From contig OY294047.1 in assembly GCA_958510825.1 (NCBI GenBank), forward strand, positions 53,737,365 through 53,801,364: DNA of 64,000 nt. Reading direction: 5' to 3'. The translations under genes and the position numbers were made by a program. Source of the DNA: Brachypterus glaber. Lineage: Eukaryota > Arthropoda > Insecta > Coleoptera > Kateretidae. The notes beneath the pieces are model-generated. The model did not search any database, was not told the DNA's origin, and saw nothing but the letters and a program-made list of their open reading frames with translations. Shown in pieces: positions 10,451 through 22,080 of the stretch. Position 1 is the first letter of the stretch. Each line of letters starts with the position of its first letter.

Positions 10451-11327
10451 CAGGGTGGACCATTTATCATGTCATTCTTATATATTATATTTTATAGATA
10501 TATCAAAAGAGCTTAATGGTAGCACAAAATGGTGTATATTGGATATGTTTAGGGGACACAATGGAGGCAGGTGATACATAATTTTAAAGCTTGTTGAATT
10601 CTCTATTTAACCGTACATTTTTAATTTTTTTCCATTTGTTTTGAGGGGTTAAAAAAGGAAAATAGGAATTTTCGTTAAAATTAAAAAAATAAAAAACAAA
10701 CAATTTTTTTTATGATTAATTTCATGATACTGAAACGTAAAATATACTTTTAAAATAATTGTAAATGATGATAATAAAAATTTCAAGAGAAAATCTAAAA
10801 AAATCAAAATTTTTAATAAAAAAATTGAAAATTCAACACAACAACAAAAATAAAATAAATATTATACAGGGTTATTGAGAAATAATTATGTATTTTATGT
10901 ATTTTTAATTATAAATTAATATTTTATTAAGAAAATGTCAAAAAATTTATGGATTAAAAAATTTGGGGCAAAAAAGTGATATCGCCCCCCTATTTCGCAC
11001 GTCCCTGTTTAAAATTACCAAATAAAAATTACATGAAATGATAGCCTTTCTCAATGTCAAGGCATGTCCCAGAAATATTAAATAAAATCTACTTTTTAGA
11101 TGTACCCTTAGGAGGGTCGTAGCCCCCTTAGGGCTAGGAATACCTCTTAAATTCCTCTAACTCATTTCTGAACAACCCTGTATAATCAAAAGGAGAATTT
11201 AATATAAACCATTTTGTGATCCCATTAAGATATTTTTAAGCTCTTTAAAGTTTAGTTTAAAACTTTTTTTTGATATATCTAGTAGTTATTAAGTATTAAG
11301 GATTGTCATGATAAACGAACCACCCTG
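10451..11327. mobile_element. mariner-type MITE, CAGGGTGGACCA ends
   Basis: TA-flanked, with ends CAGGGTGGACCATTTATCATG and a diverged inverse near CATGATAAACGAACCACCCTG. Contains a second TA-flanked element at 10867-11180. Confidence 0.65.
10867..11180. mobile_element. nested mariner-type MITE, CAGGGTTATTGAG ends
   Basis: 314 bp, flanked by TA. Ends CAGGGTTATTGAGAAAT and (inverse) CAGGGTTGTTCAGAAAT. It sits inside the element at 10451-11327. Interior holds GGGTCGTAGCCCCCTTAGGG, a version of a motif found in several other MITE families here. Confidence 0.7.
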
Positions 11328-12900
11328 TAAATGAATCAGCCTATATGCATATATATGCAGACATTTCTTACAATTATTATAAACACCTATTAAATAAAAA
11401 CAATATAAAATTCATAATATATGCATAACCTTTCGTAATAAAAAAAAACGTATTGTACTATAAATGTAGTAAAAAACGCCATCTATAAACCTAAGAAGTT
11501 ATTAAAAATGGCTTGTCCAAGAAAAATTCTATCAAGAACCTAAAATATAGTTTCGCTACGACTGCTTTAGAATGTAAGCAAATACACACACTTTTCAAGC
11601 ACAGAATGAATCCATTCTAGCTCTAGATACGGTATGAATATTCCGTATCAAGTGTTAGAATGAGCACATGTAGTGCCATCTCTTGTTTATAAAAGTAAAG
11701 AAAACTGTAGCAAAATTAGCAAAAATATATATTTTTTACCATGAAATATTAAATAATTTAATGCAATTTAAAGCTTTGCGTTAAAATTACATAAAGTTTA
11801 TTAGTTTTTCTTAATATTTGACCAGTTTTTTATTTAGTTCAAAAAATTAAAACTGCTCAATCTATTGTTAAATATTTAAACCTGATATCTGTCACAACAA
11901 TCTGACATAACCTTCATTTTTTGCACTATAATTTGTAAATATGTGCTAAAATTAAATAAAAATCTTTTTTAAGTACTGATTTGATAAAATTATTAAATAA
12001 CATTAATTGCTTTATTTAAAAATATGTGTTTTGTTGCATTTACAATGTCGAGTCACAAAAAACATTGTTTTTAACCTTGTCCGCAGTTTAAAGCCCTACA
12101 GTGTTTCATATTTGCAGTCGAAGAAAAAGTATAGTCTACAACACGTATGGAATAGTCATTCCATACTAGTTATAGAATATACTATTTCGTTTCATCTAAA
12201 ACTAGGACTGAAAAACATTTGTCTCTAAATTATTGTAGTTATAACACTCTGAGTATGTATAAACTACCTTACTTAAAGGTCCAAAAAAACGTGTATAAAG
12301 AAACAAACTAATCTAAACTATAGATGGCGTTTTTTCCAAAAAGCCCAGTTTATAAAGCACCAAGTCCAAGAATGTTGGATTTTTTAAAATTTTAGTACTT
12401 TTCGTAATTTTCCAGTTTCGAACTCGGGAGAACTCGAAATTCGGGTAAAAGGCAAATTAAACATTCATTTAATTTGTTGCTTATCAGTAATTTATGGGAT
12501 AAAAAAACTCCACAGTCCTGAACTTTGATGGCCAAGTACTATTATAGTCCTGGAGCCCATGTCCAGTAAATTTTTTTTAATTACCTCACCGTTAAGACTT
12601 TGTATGTGTGTTCTTTATGTCCAGTCAAACAACTTCTTACATAATAAAATAAAAAACCTATTTATGAAAAAATTTAAGGTTTTAGAGGATTTAGTTGTGA
12701 AAATGTTATGTACATTAATATTAACTTATGTAAAAAACCTTCCCTCCAAATATCTGTTCTTTTAAAAAATAAAAATCTTTTCCTTTTTAATAAATAAAAT
12801 CTTGTAAAAAACCTAATTTCTATTTATTATTTGTTTCAAAATGTCTCAGATTTTTTTTTTAAGAAATATAACCATATTATAACCTTATAACCTTATTATA
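11328..12900. other. gene-free stretch with weak inverted ends
   Basis: AAAAAACGCCATCTATAAAC at about 11473 has an inverted match near 12315 (TATAGATGGCGTTTTTTCC), so an old element of about 850 bp may lie here. ORFs at 12007-12228 and 12559-12765 show no known domain. Confidence 0.35.
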
Positions 12901-13615
12901 TAGGGTGATCAGTAACTGCCATGCCAAAATTTATTCTACATCCAAAAATATGAAAAAATGTTTCTATAAAGGTTGGTCCGGAAATGAGCCCTAAGGGAGC
13001 TACGGCCCTTCGAAGATGATATATTGAATGGGGAACAAAAAAAAGCATCAATAAAATTTTAATATTGCAGGGTGATTTTTCATTTAAAACTAGCAAAAAA
13101 GTATTCTTCACCAAAACACCTAAATTTAATATTATAGGAGTAATAGCCTTTTAAAAAGGTACGTTTTTGGTGGCACAAAATGTTACTTTTAATTGCATTT
13201 ATTTTGAGAACGGTTGCTCCTACAGTGTTACACTATATGACATTTTTTGTATTTTTACTCAAGGAATCCATGTTTTTTACAAAAAATCCAAAAAAAGTAC
13301 ACATAAAAAAGTTTGAGGCAAAAATGTGTTAAGCCTAATACATTTTTCCGTCTAGGGGCGCCTCTGGATAAATTAAAAAAAATAAATTAACGAACTTATT
13401 GTCCTTATTAATGCTAGTATACATGCAAAAGCTCGTCGCTCTAGTTTAAAGGGTATCAGAGTTATTAATTAAAACCCTTATTTTTATTACAATTTTAAAG
13501 GGCTGTAGCTCCCTTAGGGCTCATTTGCGGACCAACCTTTATAGGAACTTTTTTTGATATTTTTGGATGCAGAATCACCTCTTTAATTTTGGCATGGCAG
13601 TTACTGATCACCTTG
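12901..13615. mobile_element. mariner-type MITE, GGGTGATCAGTAACTG ends
   Basis: TA-flanked, with long inverted arms: GGGTGATCAGTAACTGCCAT and its inverse. Each arm carries GGGAGCTACGGCCCTT or its inverse (12998 and 13500). The two minus-strand ORFs here are the arms read through and are not genes. Confidence 0.75.
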
Positions 13616-13854
13616 TATAAAAATTTAAGAAATATATGTTTATAAAATAATTTTATAGAACGCAACTTAAAATAGAAAAATAAAATAAAACCAAAGTTAT
13701 ATGGTCGCACCCTTGACCCAAGTTTTTCGGTTATAGTGACTATTTCTTAGACTTTTTTTATTACTCATTTTTAGGCATATCACAAAGTGATAACATTATG
13801 TAATTTAATGTTAACATAAGATTTCAATAAAAAAATTGCAACTATTAATATATA

Positions 13855-14239
13855 CCGGGTGTCAAAGATCCAATGTACACCCCACTTAACTTCTGTATTT
13901 GTAAAGATAAATTTTTTGAATTTGTACCTATAATGTACTCAAGGAACCTCAACTATTGACATATAAAACAACATTTCGCTAATTCCGGTTTTACCGGAAG
14001 TGCTGCCAATTTTTACACTTAAAGTGTGACATCTAAATGCCTTACATTTTTGGAATCTGCACATTTTTTTTTCAAAATTTGAAAGTTAACAGCATTTCCG
14101 GTAAAACCGGAAGTATCAAAATGTTGTTTTATATGTCAAAATTTGAGGTTCCTAAAAAAGTACATAATAGGTACCAAAAATAAAATTTTTATCTTTACAA
14201 ATACAGAAATGGGGTGTACAAGGGATCTGTGACACCCGG
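13855..14239. mobile_element. 385 bp TA-flanked MITE
   Basis: Ends CCGGGTGTCAAAGATCC and inverse (GGATCTGTGACACCCGG). Inner arms include a pair of ACCGGAAGT sites flanking the loop. Confidence 0.75.
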
Positions 14240-14579
14240 TATATTAGTAATATAGTACTTAGCCATCTACTTATATAGTGCGGTCCAAAATTCACCTGCC
14301 CCCTCACATCTTTTGAATAAGTTGAGATATAAACCTAATTACAATAAATACAATTAATAACAAAAAGAATAATACTCAGTGGCGTAACTACAAGTTGGCA
14401 GCCCATGTGCACAAAAATGTGCCCTCTATAAGTGGAAATAATTACTTTTTGAACAGAATTTTAAGAAAAAATTGACCAATTTTATATATGTCCTATATAT
14501 ATTAAAGATGTTAAAAATGTTAATGAACAGTGGTCAGAATTTATTAAACATTTTTATTGTACTTTAATGCATGTTTTCC

Positions 14580-17211
14580 ATCTACTTTTGTTCACCAAAA
14601 TAGCAAAAAAAAGGCAATTTTTCTACAATGCCCCTGGAGTCTTTGAATGCAAAAGCAGACTTGACACTGTTGGGTTTGTCGCAAAATAACAGAAATTTTC
14701 TAGAAGCATACAAAAACTGTAAAAAGGTATATGATAACCTACTAAATAAAACTAACACCCAAAAATATGAAAATAAAATTAAAAAAGCGGAAAATAAAAA
14801 CAAACGTTTACGGAAGATACATAGAGAAATAACAGGCAGAGAACAAAAAAATGAAAATCTAGAACTAAAGGAAAACCCAAAAGACGTCGCAGATAAATTA
14901 AATATTTTTTTTATAAATATAGTTCCAAAATTATTAGAAAACGAAAAAAGTACCTTTTGAATGCAGTATTAAAGAAAACGACCAATCAATGTTCCTCAAA
15001 CCCGTCACACCAACTGAATTCTTAAATCTAGCAAAAAAACTAAAAAATAAAAACAGCAGTGGAGTTGATAAAATCCCAACAAGTCTAATAAAATTTTGTA
15101 TAATAGAAATACCAAGTTTTTCCAAATTATTTGAGATGGCCATGTGTGACCAACAGGTAAACTTAACAACTTCATGTGAACTCTTCAGTTTGGCTCAACA
15201 TGGATCCATAAAGGGAGGGTCCACACAGACGGCCATTTTCCAATTTACACCAAATGTCATTAAATTATTGGAGAAGGGCTTCTTGGCTTTAGGAATTTTT
15301 CTGGATCTGTCAAAAGCATATGACTGTCTGGATCCGGAGTTGCTTTTGATAAAGTTGGAAAAATACGGGGTTCAAGGAGTCTTTATAGTGGGTTTTTGTA
15401 TAAAAGAAAACAGGGAGTTAAAATAAACAAAGATAACCAGAGTTTTATATCTTAATTCCTGGAGACTCTTCTGGGAATCCCCCAGGGGAGTATCTTGGGA
15501 CCGGTTATATATTTCTTATTTTTGTAATCGATCTTTGCCATATCACAGAGTGATAGTTTGGCAGGTTTCGCTGACGATAATAACCTCTTAGTAGGTGCTA
15601 AATATTTTCCAGATTTGTTGGTGGAATTTGGCAGACTTTATTCAAAGGCTGAAGAGTGGTAGGAAAAAAATCGATATATATTAAACAGCGAAAAAACCAA
15701 TATAGTTGTATTCAGGACTACACAGAGTAGAAGGGAAATTCCGAAGAATATATTAGTAAAAAATAAAGAAATTGAGCTGGTAAACAGCACAGAGTTTTTA
15801 GGCATTCAAGTAGATTCATTTTTAGGCTGGGAAAGCCTAAATGAAATTTTGTGTAAAAAAATTAATTAAAATCTGCTACGGAATCAGAGTTGTTCATAAG
15901 TTTTTAAACCTTAATTTTCTATCAGGCAAACTTTTAGTCTGTAGCAAGATACGGGATTATATTTTGGGGCAGCAGCTCGGATATAGAAAATGTTTTTATA
16001 ATTCAAAAGGCTGTCTTAAGATTAATGTTAAATAAAAAATATAGGGAATCATGCAGAGATAACTTTCAGAATAATAGGATATTATTAATTTATGGGCTTT
16101 ATATATATATATGAGTGTTTAGTTTAAATTTATAAAAACAAAAATAGTTTTATCATATCATAAATAATCCCAAAACCAGAACCCTAGATATAAATTATCC
16201 AAAACATAAAAAAAAACAACAACAGAAAAAAAACCCTTATTACAGGTGTATTAAACTATATAAAAAGTTGCCAAATAGAATAAGATTACACAGGGCCACA
16301 AAAAAAAATTTTTTTTGTGAGTCTTGGATTCCAATATGATATTCCTATGTATTTTTTCCCGCTGAAACCGAATCCGTAACCCGTTTAACCCTTACACGTC
16401 AGGATTTTGACATAACCTCAAAAAACACTCGAAATTTTAGAAATTTTAGCGGTAGTTTTAAAACTACCGCTAAACTCATCTACTCCATACTACTTTTACT
16501 CCCTTCCTCCAAATTTGTAATTTCGTAACCTCATAATCCCCTAACCTCGGAATACCATTACTCTATAACCTCAAAACCCCGTAAGTAGAAAAATCTGGTT
16601 CGGGAAAACAGAACAATTACGTGAAATTTTCTTGTAGAACATAGTTAACCGGACTTCTCCACAGAATAGGATAACGGGATTAAGGGGACATAGTATATTG
16701 GGTTACGAAGTGAAGGAATTTTGAGGTTATGGTGTTAGGGGATTTTGGGGTTATAGAGTTACTTACCTATGACTATGTTCCACAAAAAAAAACTGAGGAA
16801 TTTGTTCTGTTTTCCCAAACTAGATTTTTCTACTTAATGAGGTTACGGGGTTTTGAGGTTATGCGGCTATGGTATGATGAGGTTAGGAAATTATGGGGTC
16901 CTGGGGTTATAGAATTAGCAATTTGGGGACAGGGGGGTGACAGCGGTATGGCATAGATGATTTTAGCGGTTTCAGTAGTTTTTCGGATGTTTTTTGAGGT
17001 TATGTCAAAATCCTGACGTGTAGGGGTTAAACGGGTTTGGACTTTTCAGTTTCAGCGGAAAAAAATACATAGGAATAACATATTGGAATCCAAGACTATA
17101 ACTATATAAAAGGGAACTAAAAAATCTCTTAATAGATTTGGAACCATACAGAATAAAATTTCGCCATTGATTGCATCACATTGATAAATAAATAAATAAA
17201 AATAAATCATC
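14580..17211 (+). mobile_element. non-LTR retrotransposon, ORF2 remnant to 3' tail
   Basis: Plus-strand pieces in order: a pre-RT linker (14628-14960), then RT blocks at 14989-15426 (NSSGVDKIPTSL, QHGSIKGGSTQTAI, FLDLSKAYDCLDPE), a degraded GIPQGS..GP block near 15475, FADDNNLL near 15570 and NSTEFLGIQVD near 15785. The C-terminal part (LYKKLPNRIRLHR) stops at about 16300 and resumes at about 17105 (KRELKNLLIDLEPYRIKF) after an 800 bp palindrome. It ends in an (AAAT)n tail at 17191-17211. Several frameshifts and stops; Jockey/CR1-like by motif. Confidence 0.8.
16318..17096. mobile_element. palindromic element inserted in the LINE
   Basis: The left arm GAGTCTTGGATTCCAATATG and right arm CATATTGGAATCCAAGAC enclose about 780 bp with further inverted matches (CCTTACACGTCAGGATTTTG and inverse). 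It interrupts the LINE reading frame. The ORF at 16729-16956 is low-complexity arm sequence. Confidence 0.65.
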
Positions 17212-17313
17212 GGCATTTAGTTTAAAGCCGCTGGCGAAAATTTTTAAAAATTTTAAGGCACACTTCACACTTTTAATACATTTTTCCTAATTAGATTATT
17301 GGTCTTCAGTTAA

Positions 17314-18784
17314 CACGTTGACAGTGCCCATTATACAGGGTGTATTTGAAATAGCGTAGGAAATTTTAACAGGTGATTCTACATGATAAAATATGACAAA
17401 AAGTTCCTATAAACATATGTCTAAAAATGCGTCATAAGGGAGCTACGCCCCTTTGAAAGTGGCTAAAAAACTCGGTTTTTATTTAATAACTCAGGAACCC
17501 TTTGAGATATATCAACGAGGTTTTGCACGTCAACTAATCCTACAAAGGCCCGTTTTTATGTGTTATTTTCATGTACTTATTTCAACCAGGGGTGTGCGAA
17601 ACGGGGGGGCTTATCAGTTTTTTGTCACAAACTTTTTTCTGTGTAACTTTTTTGTAATTTTATTTTTGAAATATGATTCCTCAGGTCAAAATACATAAAA
17701 AAGGTACTCTTGTTGTAATACTGTAGGATTAACCGTTTTCGAGAAAAATTCATTTGAAGGTGAAATTCCACGGTTCGAGGACGAAAAAATAAATACTAAA
17801 ATGTCGAAAACCAAAATTTTAATGATGCAATGTTATTCTACATCAAAAACTAAGAAAAAAAGTTTCCATACATGTAGGTCGAAAAAACGCTTCTAAAGCT
17901 ACCACAGCCCTTTAAAAATGGTGCATATTTAGGAGACCATAGCTCCATCAGGACTGATTTTTCGAAGTACCTGTATATGAGGTTTATTTTTTAGTTTTTA
18001 ATGTACATTCGCCCTGCATCATTAAAATTTTGGTTATCAACATTTTAGTATTTAATTTTTCGTCCTCGAACTGTGGAATTTCACCTTCAAATGAATTTTT
18101 CTCGAAAACGGTTAATCCTATAGTATTACAACAAGAGTCCCTTTTTTATGTATTTTGACCTGAGAAATCATAGTTCAAAAATAAAATTGCAAAAAAGTTA
18201 CACAGAAAAAAGTTTTGGAGAAAAAACTGATAAGCCCCCCCCGTTTCGCACACCCCTGGTTGAAATAAGTACATGAAAATAACACATAAAAACGGGCCTT
18301 TGTAGGATTAGTTGACGTGCAAAACCTCGTTGATATATCTCAAAAGGTTCCTGAGTTATTAAATAAAAAACCGAGTTTTTTAACCACTTTCAAAGGGTCG
18401 TAGCTCCCTTATGACGCATTTTTAGACATATGTTTATAGGAACTTTTTGTTATATTTTATGATGTAGAATCCTCTGTTAAAATTTCCGACGCTATTTCAA
18501 ATACACCGTGTATTGTTTTTTTCCGTCCCAGACGTCCAACCGTGTTTTTCATTTTTTTTATCTTAACCTCCCTAATGAGTCCAATGAGTCAAATATGATT
18601 CTAGTATAAAAAATAAAAATACTCTATACTTTAGCTAGACGTCCACTTTAAAGAAATTACCTAGGCCACAGCGTTTAAAGTTAACACTAATGTTAATGGG
18701 TATGAAAATGAATCACATATGCTTCATAGACGTGTGGGGTAAACGTATCATGAATCACATGTGATTCGTGGGACTGTCAACGTG
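17314..18784. mobile_element. piggyBac-like MITE with TTAA target sites
   Basis: TTAA at 17310-17313 is followed by CACGTTGACAGTGCCC, and GGGACTGTCAACGTG is followed by TTAA at 18785-18788. TTAA duplication is the signature of piggyBac-type transposition. Only about 300 bp belong to this element; the rest is the nested MITE at 17336-18510. No transposase is present. Confidence 0.65.
17336..18510. mobile_element. long palindromic MITE, GTGTATTTGAAATAGCG ends
   Basis: 1175 bp, TA-flanked, and almost a complete palindrome: the arms match over nearly their whole length to a centre at about 17925. The arms hold GGGAGCTACGCCCCTTTG and inverse. Other members: 36343-37822 (carrying an insertion) and 39898-41893 (longer, different interior). 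The ORF at 17453-17698 is arm sequence. Confidence 0.8.
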
Positions 18785-19020
18785 TTAATGACAGCTAATT
18801 AAGTTTTAAATATCATAAATAAGTTTTAAATACCATAAATTAAGTTATAAATACGATAAAAGTTTATTTAAAGTTTGCGGTAAAATGGTTAGATAGAAAA
18901 AAGATATCACACTATAGCATAGCCTTCTTTTGCTAAAGTAACAAAGATTACTTTTCATCAATGGGGGAGGGTCAGTTCTTGTGGAAATACCCTATAGTAG
19001 TTACGCCACTGAGTACATCT

Positions 19021-19620
19021 AATTACCAGTACCCGGCGTATTTCCAGTTATAGTCCAGTCTTCAAGTTAATAAAAGAGGCTTTACCTGGAAATAATTCAG
19101 GGAGTTTAGATTTTTGGTTTATTGGGTAGGGTTTAAGGCCGCAAATAAATAATTTTGCGACATTGAACTCGATTTGGAACTGTAATTTTTTTAACTTATT
19201 TTTCGCAAAAAACAGTATTTTTAAAATATCTCAAGATCGGTGCATCCTAGAATAAAAAACTTTTGATATGAAAAAAAAAAGGACCTAATCTCCAACATTT
19301 TGTGTGTTATATATTTTTTTGTACGACTTATAGCTAATTCACGCCTTAAACGTTACACTGTAGGGTTTTAGATTTTTCCTTTATGACTCGATTAGGAAGG
19401 TTTTTTTATGCTTAATACAATGGTGATTCAATTGAAAATCGGTTTAGTCGAAATAATGGGGCATCGAGTTCAACGTCGCAAAATTGTTTTTTTATTTTCC
19501 ACCATTAACCCTACCCAATAAACTGAAAATCAAAACTCCCTGAATTATTTCCAGGTAAAGCCTCTTTTATTGACCTGAAGACTGGACTACAACTGGAAAT
19601 ACGCCGGCTACTGCTAATTA
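19021..19620. mobile_element. 600 bp palindromic element
   Basis: Arms: CCGGCGTATTTCCAGTTATA... and ...CAACTGGAAATACGCCGG, with AGGCTTTACCTGGAAATAAT and inverse further in. Non-coding. Confidence 0.7.
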
Positions 19621-19767
19621 CAATAACATAATCTCTCTTTTGGAATATATTTGAAATTTTTAGTGTCGAAAGTGTGGGCAGGGGGCATGGGGGGAACTTC
19701 TTTAAATGGAAATAAATGGAAAGATGGTTGTGTGATTAAGTCACATAAATAACATTATTGTAATATA

Positions 19768-20482
19768 CAGAGCGGTCCAAAAGTCACTCCCCCCTCTTAA
19801 CTTTTGAACCAGTTAAGATATCGACTTCAAATTTGGAACTTTTAAATTAGACAACTTAAACTATCTTTTAGCATATATTTAATACTTTCAGCTCCTAAAA
19901 TGTGGGCAGGGGGGCATGGGGGCACATTTTTTTAAATGGAAAGGGGGGTCGTGTAATACATCATTTTAAAGCTTATAAAATTCTCCATTTAACTCCATAT
20001 TTTTAAATAAAAAAATAATTGGGTCTAAAATGGGGTTGAAAATGGGTATTAATGTCAAAATTTCTCTAAAAAAAAAACAAATAATTTTTTAAAAATGCCT
20101 AATTTTATCATAAAAAAATGTTAATTATACTTTTAAACTAATTTTAGTTGACATAAATAAAAATTTATAAAAAAAACTCTAAAAATCGAATGTTTTAGCA
20201 CAAAAAATTGAAAAATCAAAACCTTAAAAAAAAAATTTAAAAAATTTAAAAATATTAGCTTAAATAGAGAATTTTATAAACTTTAAAACGATGTATCACA
20301 CGACCCCCCTTTCCATTTAAAAAAATGTTCCCCCATGCCCCCCTGCCCACATTTTAAGAGCTAAAAATACCAAATATATGCTAAAAGATAGTTTAAGTTG
20401 TCTTATTTAAGAGTTCTAAATTTGAAGTCGATATCTCAACACGTTCAAAAGTTAAAAGGGGGGTGACTTTTGGACCGCACTG
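19768..20482. mobile_element. GGTCCAAAA-family MITE, complete copy 1
   Basis: 715 bp between TA sites. Ends CAGAGCGGTCCAAAAGTCAC and inverse. Arms about 280 bp long contain GGGCAGGGGGGCATGGGGG and inverse around an A/T-rich centre. Copy 2 is at 31247-31955. Confidence 0.8.
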
Positions 20483-20865
20483 TATATAAAATTAGTATCA
20501 TTTACGTTTTTGTATCATGGAATTGATTTTTTTTAAGATTTTCTGGCGAAATTTCCTTTTTTAATGGAATTTAATTTTATTCCGTTTAAAAAATGTTTAA
20601 ATAAATAAAAATACAAGAAATTTAAAAGGCCCCTTTCTGTGCCCCCCATATTTTTTATTATTTTGCTAGATTCTAGTAGAAATATAAAATATATTGCAAA
20701 AGATAGTTCAAGAGTCTTTTTTATGTATTCCTAGTTTCAGTATCTCGGTTCGTTTAACAGTGAAGAGGGGAGAAGTTCCTTTGGACAGTGTGCCTTAATT
20801 TGACGTTTTTTGTCAAGAATTAAGAGTGGAGACATTAATTAAAACCTGGGAAAAGAAAAACCCGC

Positions 20866-21130
20866 AAACGTGTTTTCAGCCCTTATCGGATATGCCAAAG
20901 TTTCTCTTCTATGGTCCGTTTCATCAAGCAAGAGAGTAAATTAAAAATCGCACAGTAAATATTTTTACAAGTATTGGATGTGCGAATATAGTGCGTAGTT
21001 TGTTTAATAAAATATAACTATATTCTATACACAAACATATAATATTCAAACCTGTTGTAAAAATATTTACTGTGCGATTTTTAATTTACTCACTTGCTTG
21101 ATGAAACAGACCATAGTTATAAATTTGTCA
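20866..21130. repeat. duplicated block containing a TATGGTCTG MITE
   Basis: The sequence before the MITE (ACGTGTTTTCAGCCCTTATC) and the MITE itself recur at 22725-22995, so a 265 bp block was copied as a unit. MITE limits here are 20910-21115. Confidence 0.7.
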
Positions 21131-21596
21131 AAATATATTTTTTTATCATGACATATTTTTACAGTGACGTATGTAAAAAATAGACTTGTTTGTCGCATAT
21201 TTTTGAACTTTTTTCGTTCTCCAGTTGGGATTAATCATTTTTTTCTTCATTCTGTTATTACCAAATGGATTTTTAAATAAATGGAACCCATTTTTATTTT
21301 AATTCAACAAACATTTTCTTTGAAAATGTGCGCACACGTAATTTGTGACATTTAATGCCAAAACACAGTTACCAACTAACAAATAAAAAATTTTATCCAA
21401 TACATACAGATAATAAGACAACTAACAGCTTTATTTTAAATAGATAAACTCAATAATAACCCCCGCGTGGCTTTTACTTTATTGACTGGATAATTAGTTA
21501 TTTTACCCACTCAACTGTCACTTGTCAAATTATTTTCTTGTAAATGTCATTAAAATTTTTAATAAAAATATGAATTCACAAGCTATTTATTGGATA

Positions 21597-21720
21597 AAAC
21601 CTTGTATGGCACTCATGGGTAAACCGATATTGCCCTCTCGAAAATGAACCTGCTTGGCTGACGCCTCGCAGGTTAATTTTCTCATGGGCAATATCTTACT
21701 TTACCCACTAGTACCATAAA
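21597..21720. repeat. palindrome downstream of ear
   Basis: CATGGGTAAACCGATATTGCCC pairs with GGGCAATATCTTACTTTACCC and AATGAACCTGC with GCAGGTTAATTT. It lies just beyond the probable 3' end of the ear transcript. Confidence 0.55.
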
Positions 21721-21735
21721 TAACTATTACCACAT

Positions 21736-21741
21736 TTTATT
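21736..21741 (-). terminator. polyadenylation signal of ear
   Basis: AATAAA on the minus strand about 80 nt after the ear stop codon; the only canonical signal close downstream. Confidence 0.6.
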
Positions 21742-21819
21742 GTCGCCACTCTTCTCCTTGACAGAAAACATCACATTACGGCTCTCTAGACAGACTGAGC
21801 TAAAATGCCGTCAAAAATT

Positions 21820-22080
21820 TCAGTGTAAAAACTGTTGCAACTGCGACACCGTCTGTCTGTCCAACAGGCACAAATCAAAATCAAAAGTGTGCGCGGAAAC
21901 CTCGTATTTTCCGGTCTCGGCGATAAGTTGCACGACTTTTTGCAGATCAGAGTTGTCCTTGAGACTCATGATTTTGGTCTGGAGCTCGCGCAGCATGCCC
22001 ATATAGTCGTCGCCAAGCGTTGATGAGTTAGAGGCCGCCGTGAGATCCCCTTTGGGTGTCACGTTGTTATTGCTAGAACC
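21820..22080 (-). CDS. ear: ENL/AF9 homologue, exon 5: ANC1 homology domain
   Basis: The last coding exon, residues 728-813. The acceptor TTTTGCAG precedes GGTTCTAGC in phase 0, matching the end of exon 4; the stop TGA is at 21820-21822. Residues from about 753 (YMGMLRELQTKIMSL) to the end form the AHD, with VVQLIAETGKYEVSAHTFDF, DFDLCLLD and QTVSQLQQFL matching the human AF9/ENL ending closely. In that family the AHD folds on binding partners such as AF4/AFF proteins, DOT1L and Polycomb components, so it decides whether the reader recruits elongation or histone H3K79 methylation. All the hydrophobic positions I can compare are kept. The protein lacks a tail beyond the AHD. Confidence 0.93.
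   Translation of the reverse strand, partial: GSSNNNVTPKGDLTAASNSSTLGDDYMGMLRELQTKIMSLKDNSDLQKVVQLIAETGKYEVSAHTFDFDLCLLDRQTVSQLQQFLH

Larger units (their letters stand above)
14377..19017. mobile_element. composite bounded by CAGTGGCGTAACTAC inverted ends
   Basis: TACTCAGTGGCGTAACTAC at about 14377 and its inverse at about 18999-19017 look like the two ends of one old DNA transposon. Everything between is now a LINE, a piggyBac-like MITE and further nested elements. No transposase for the outer element was recognised. Confidence 0.4.
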
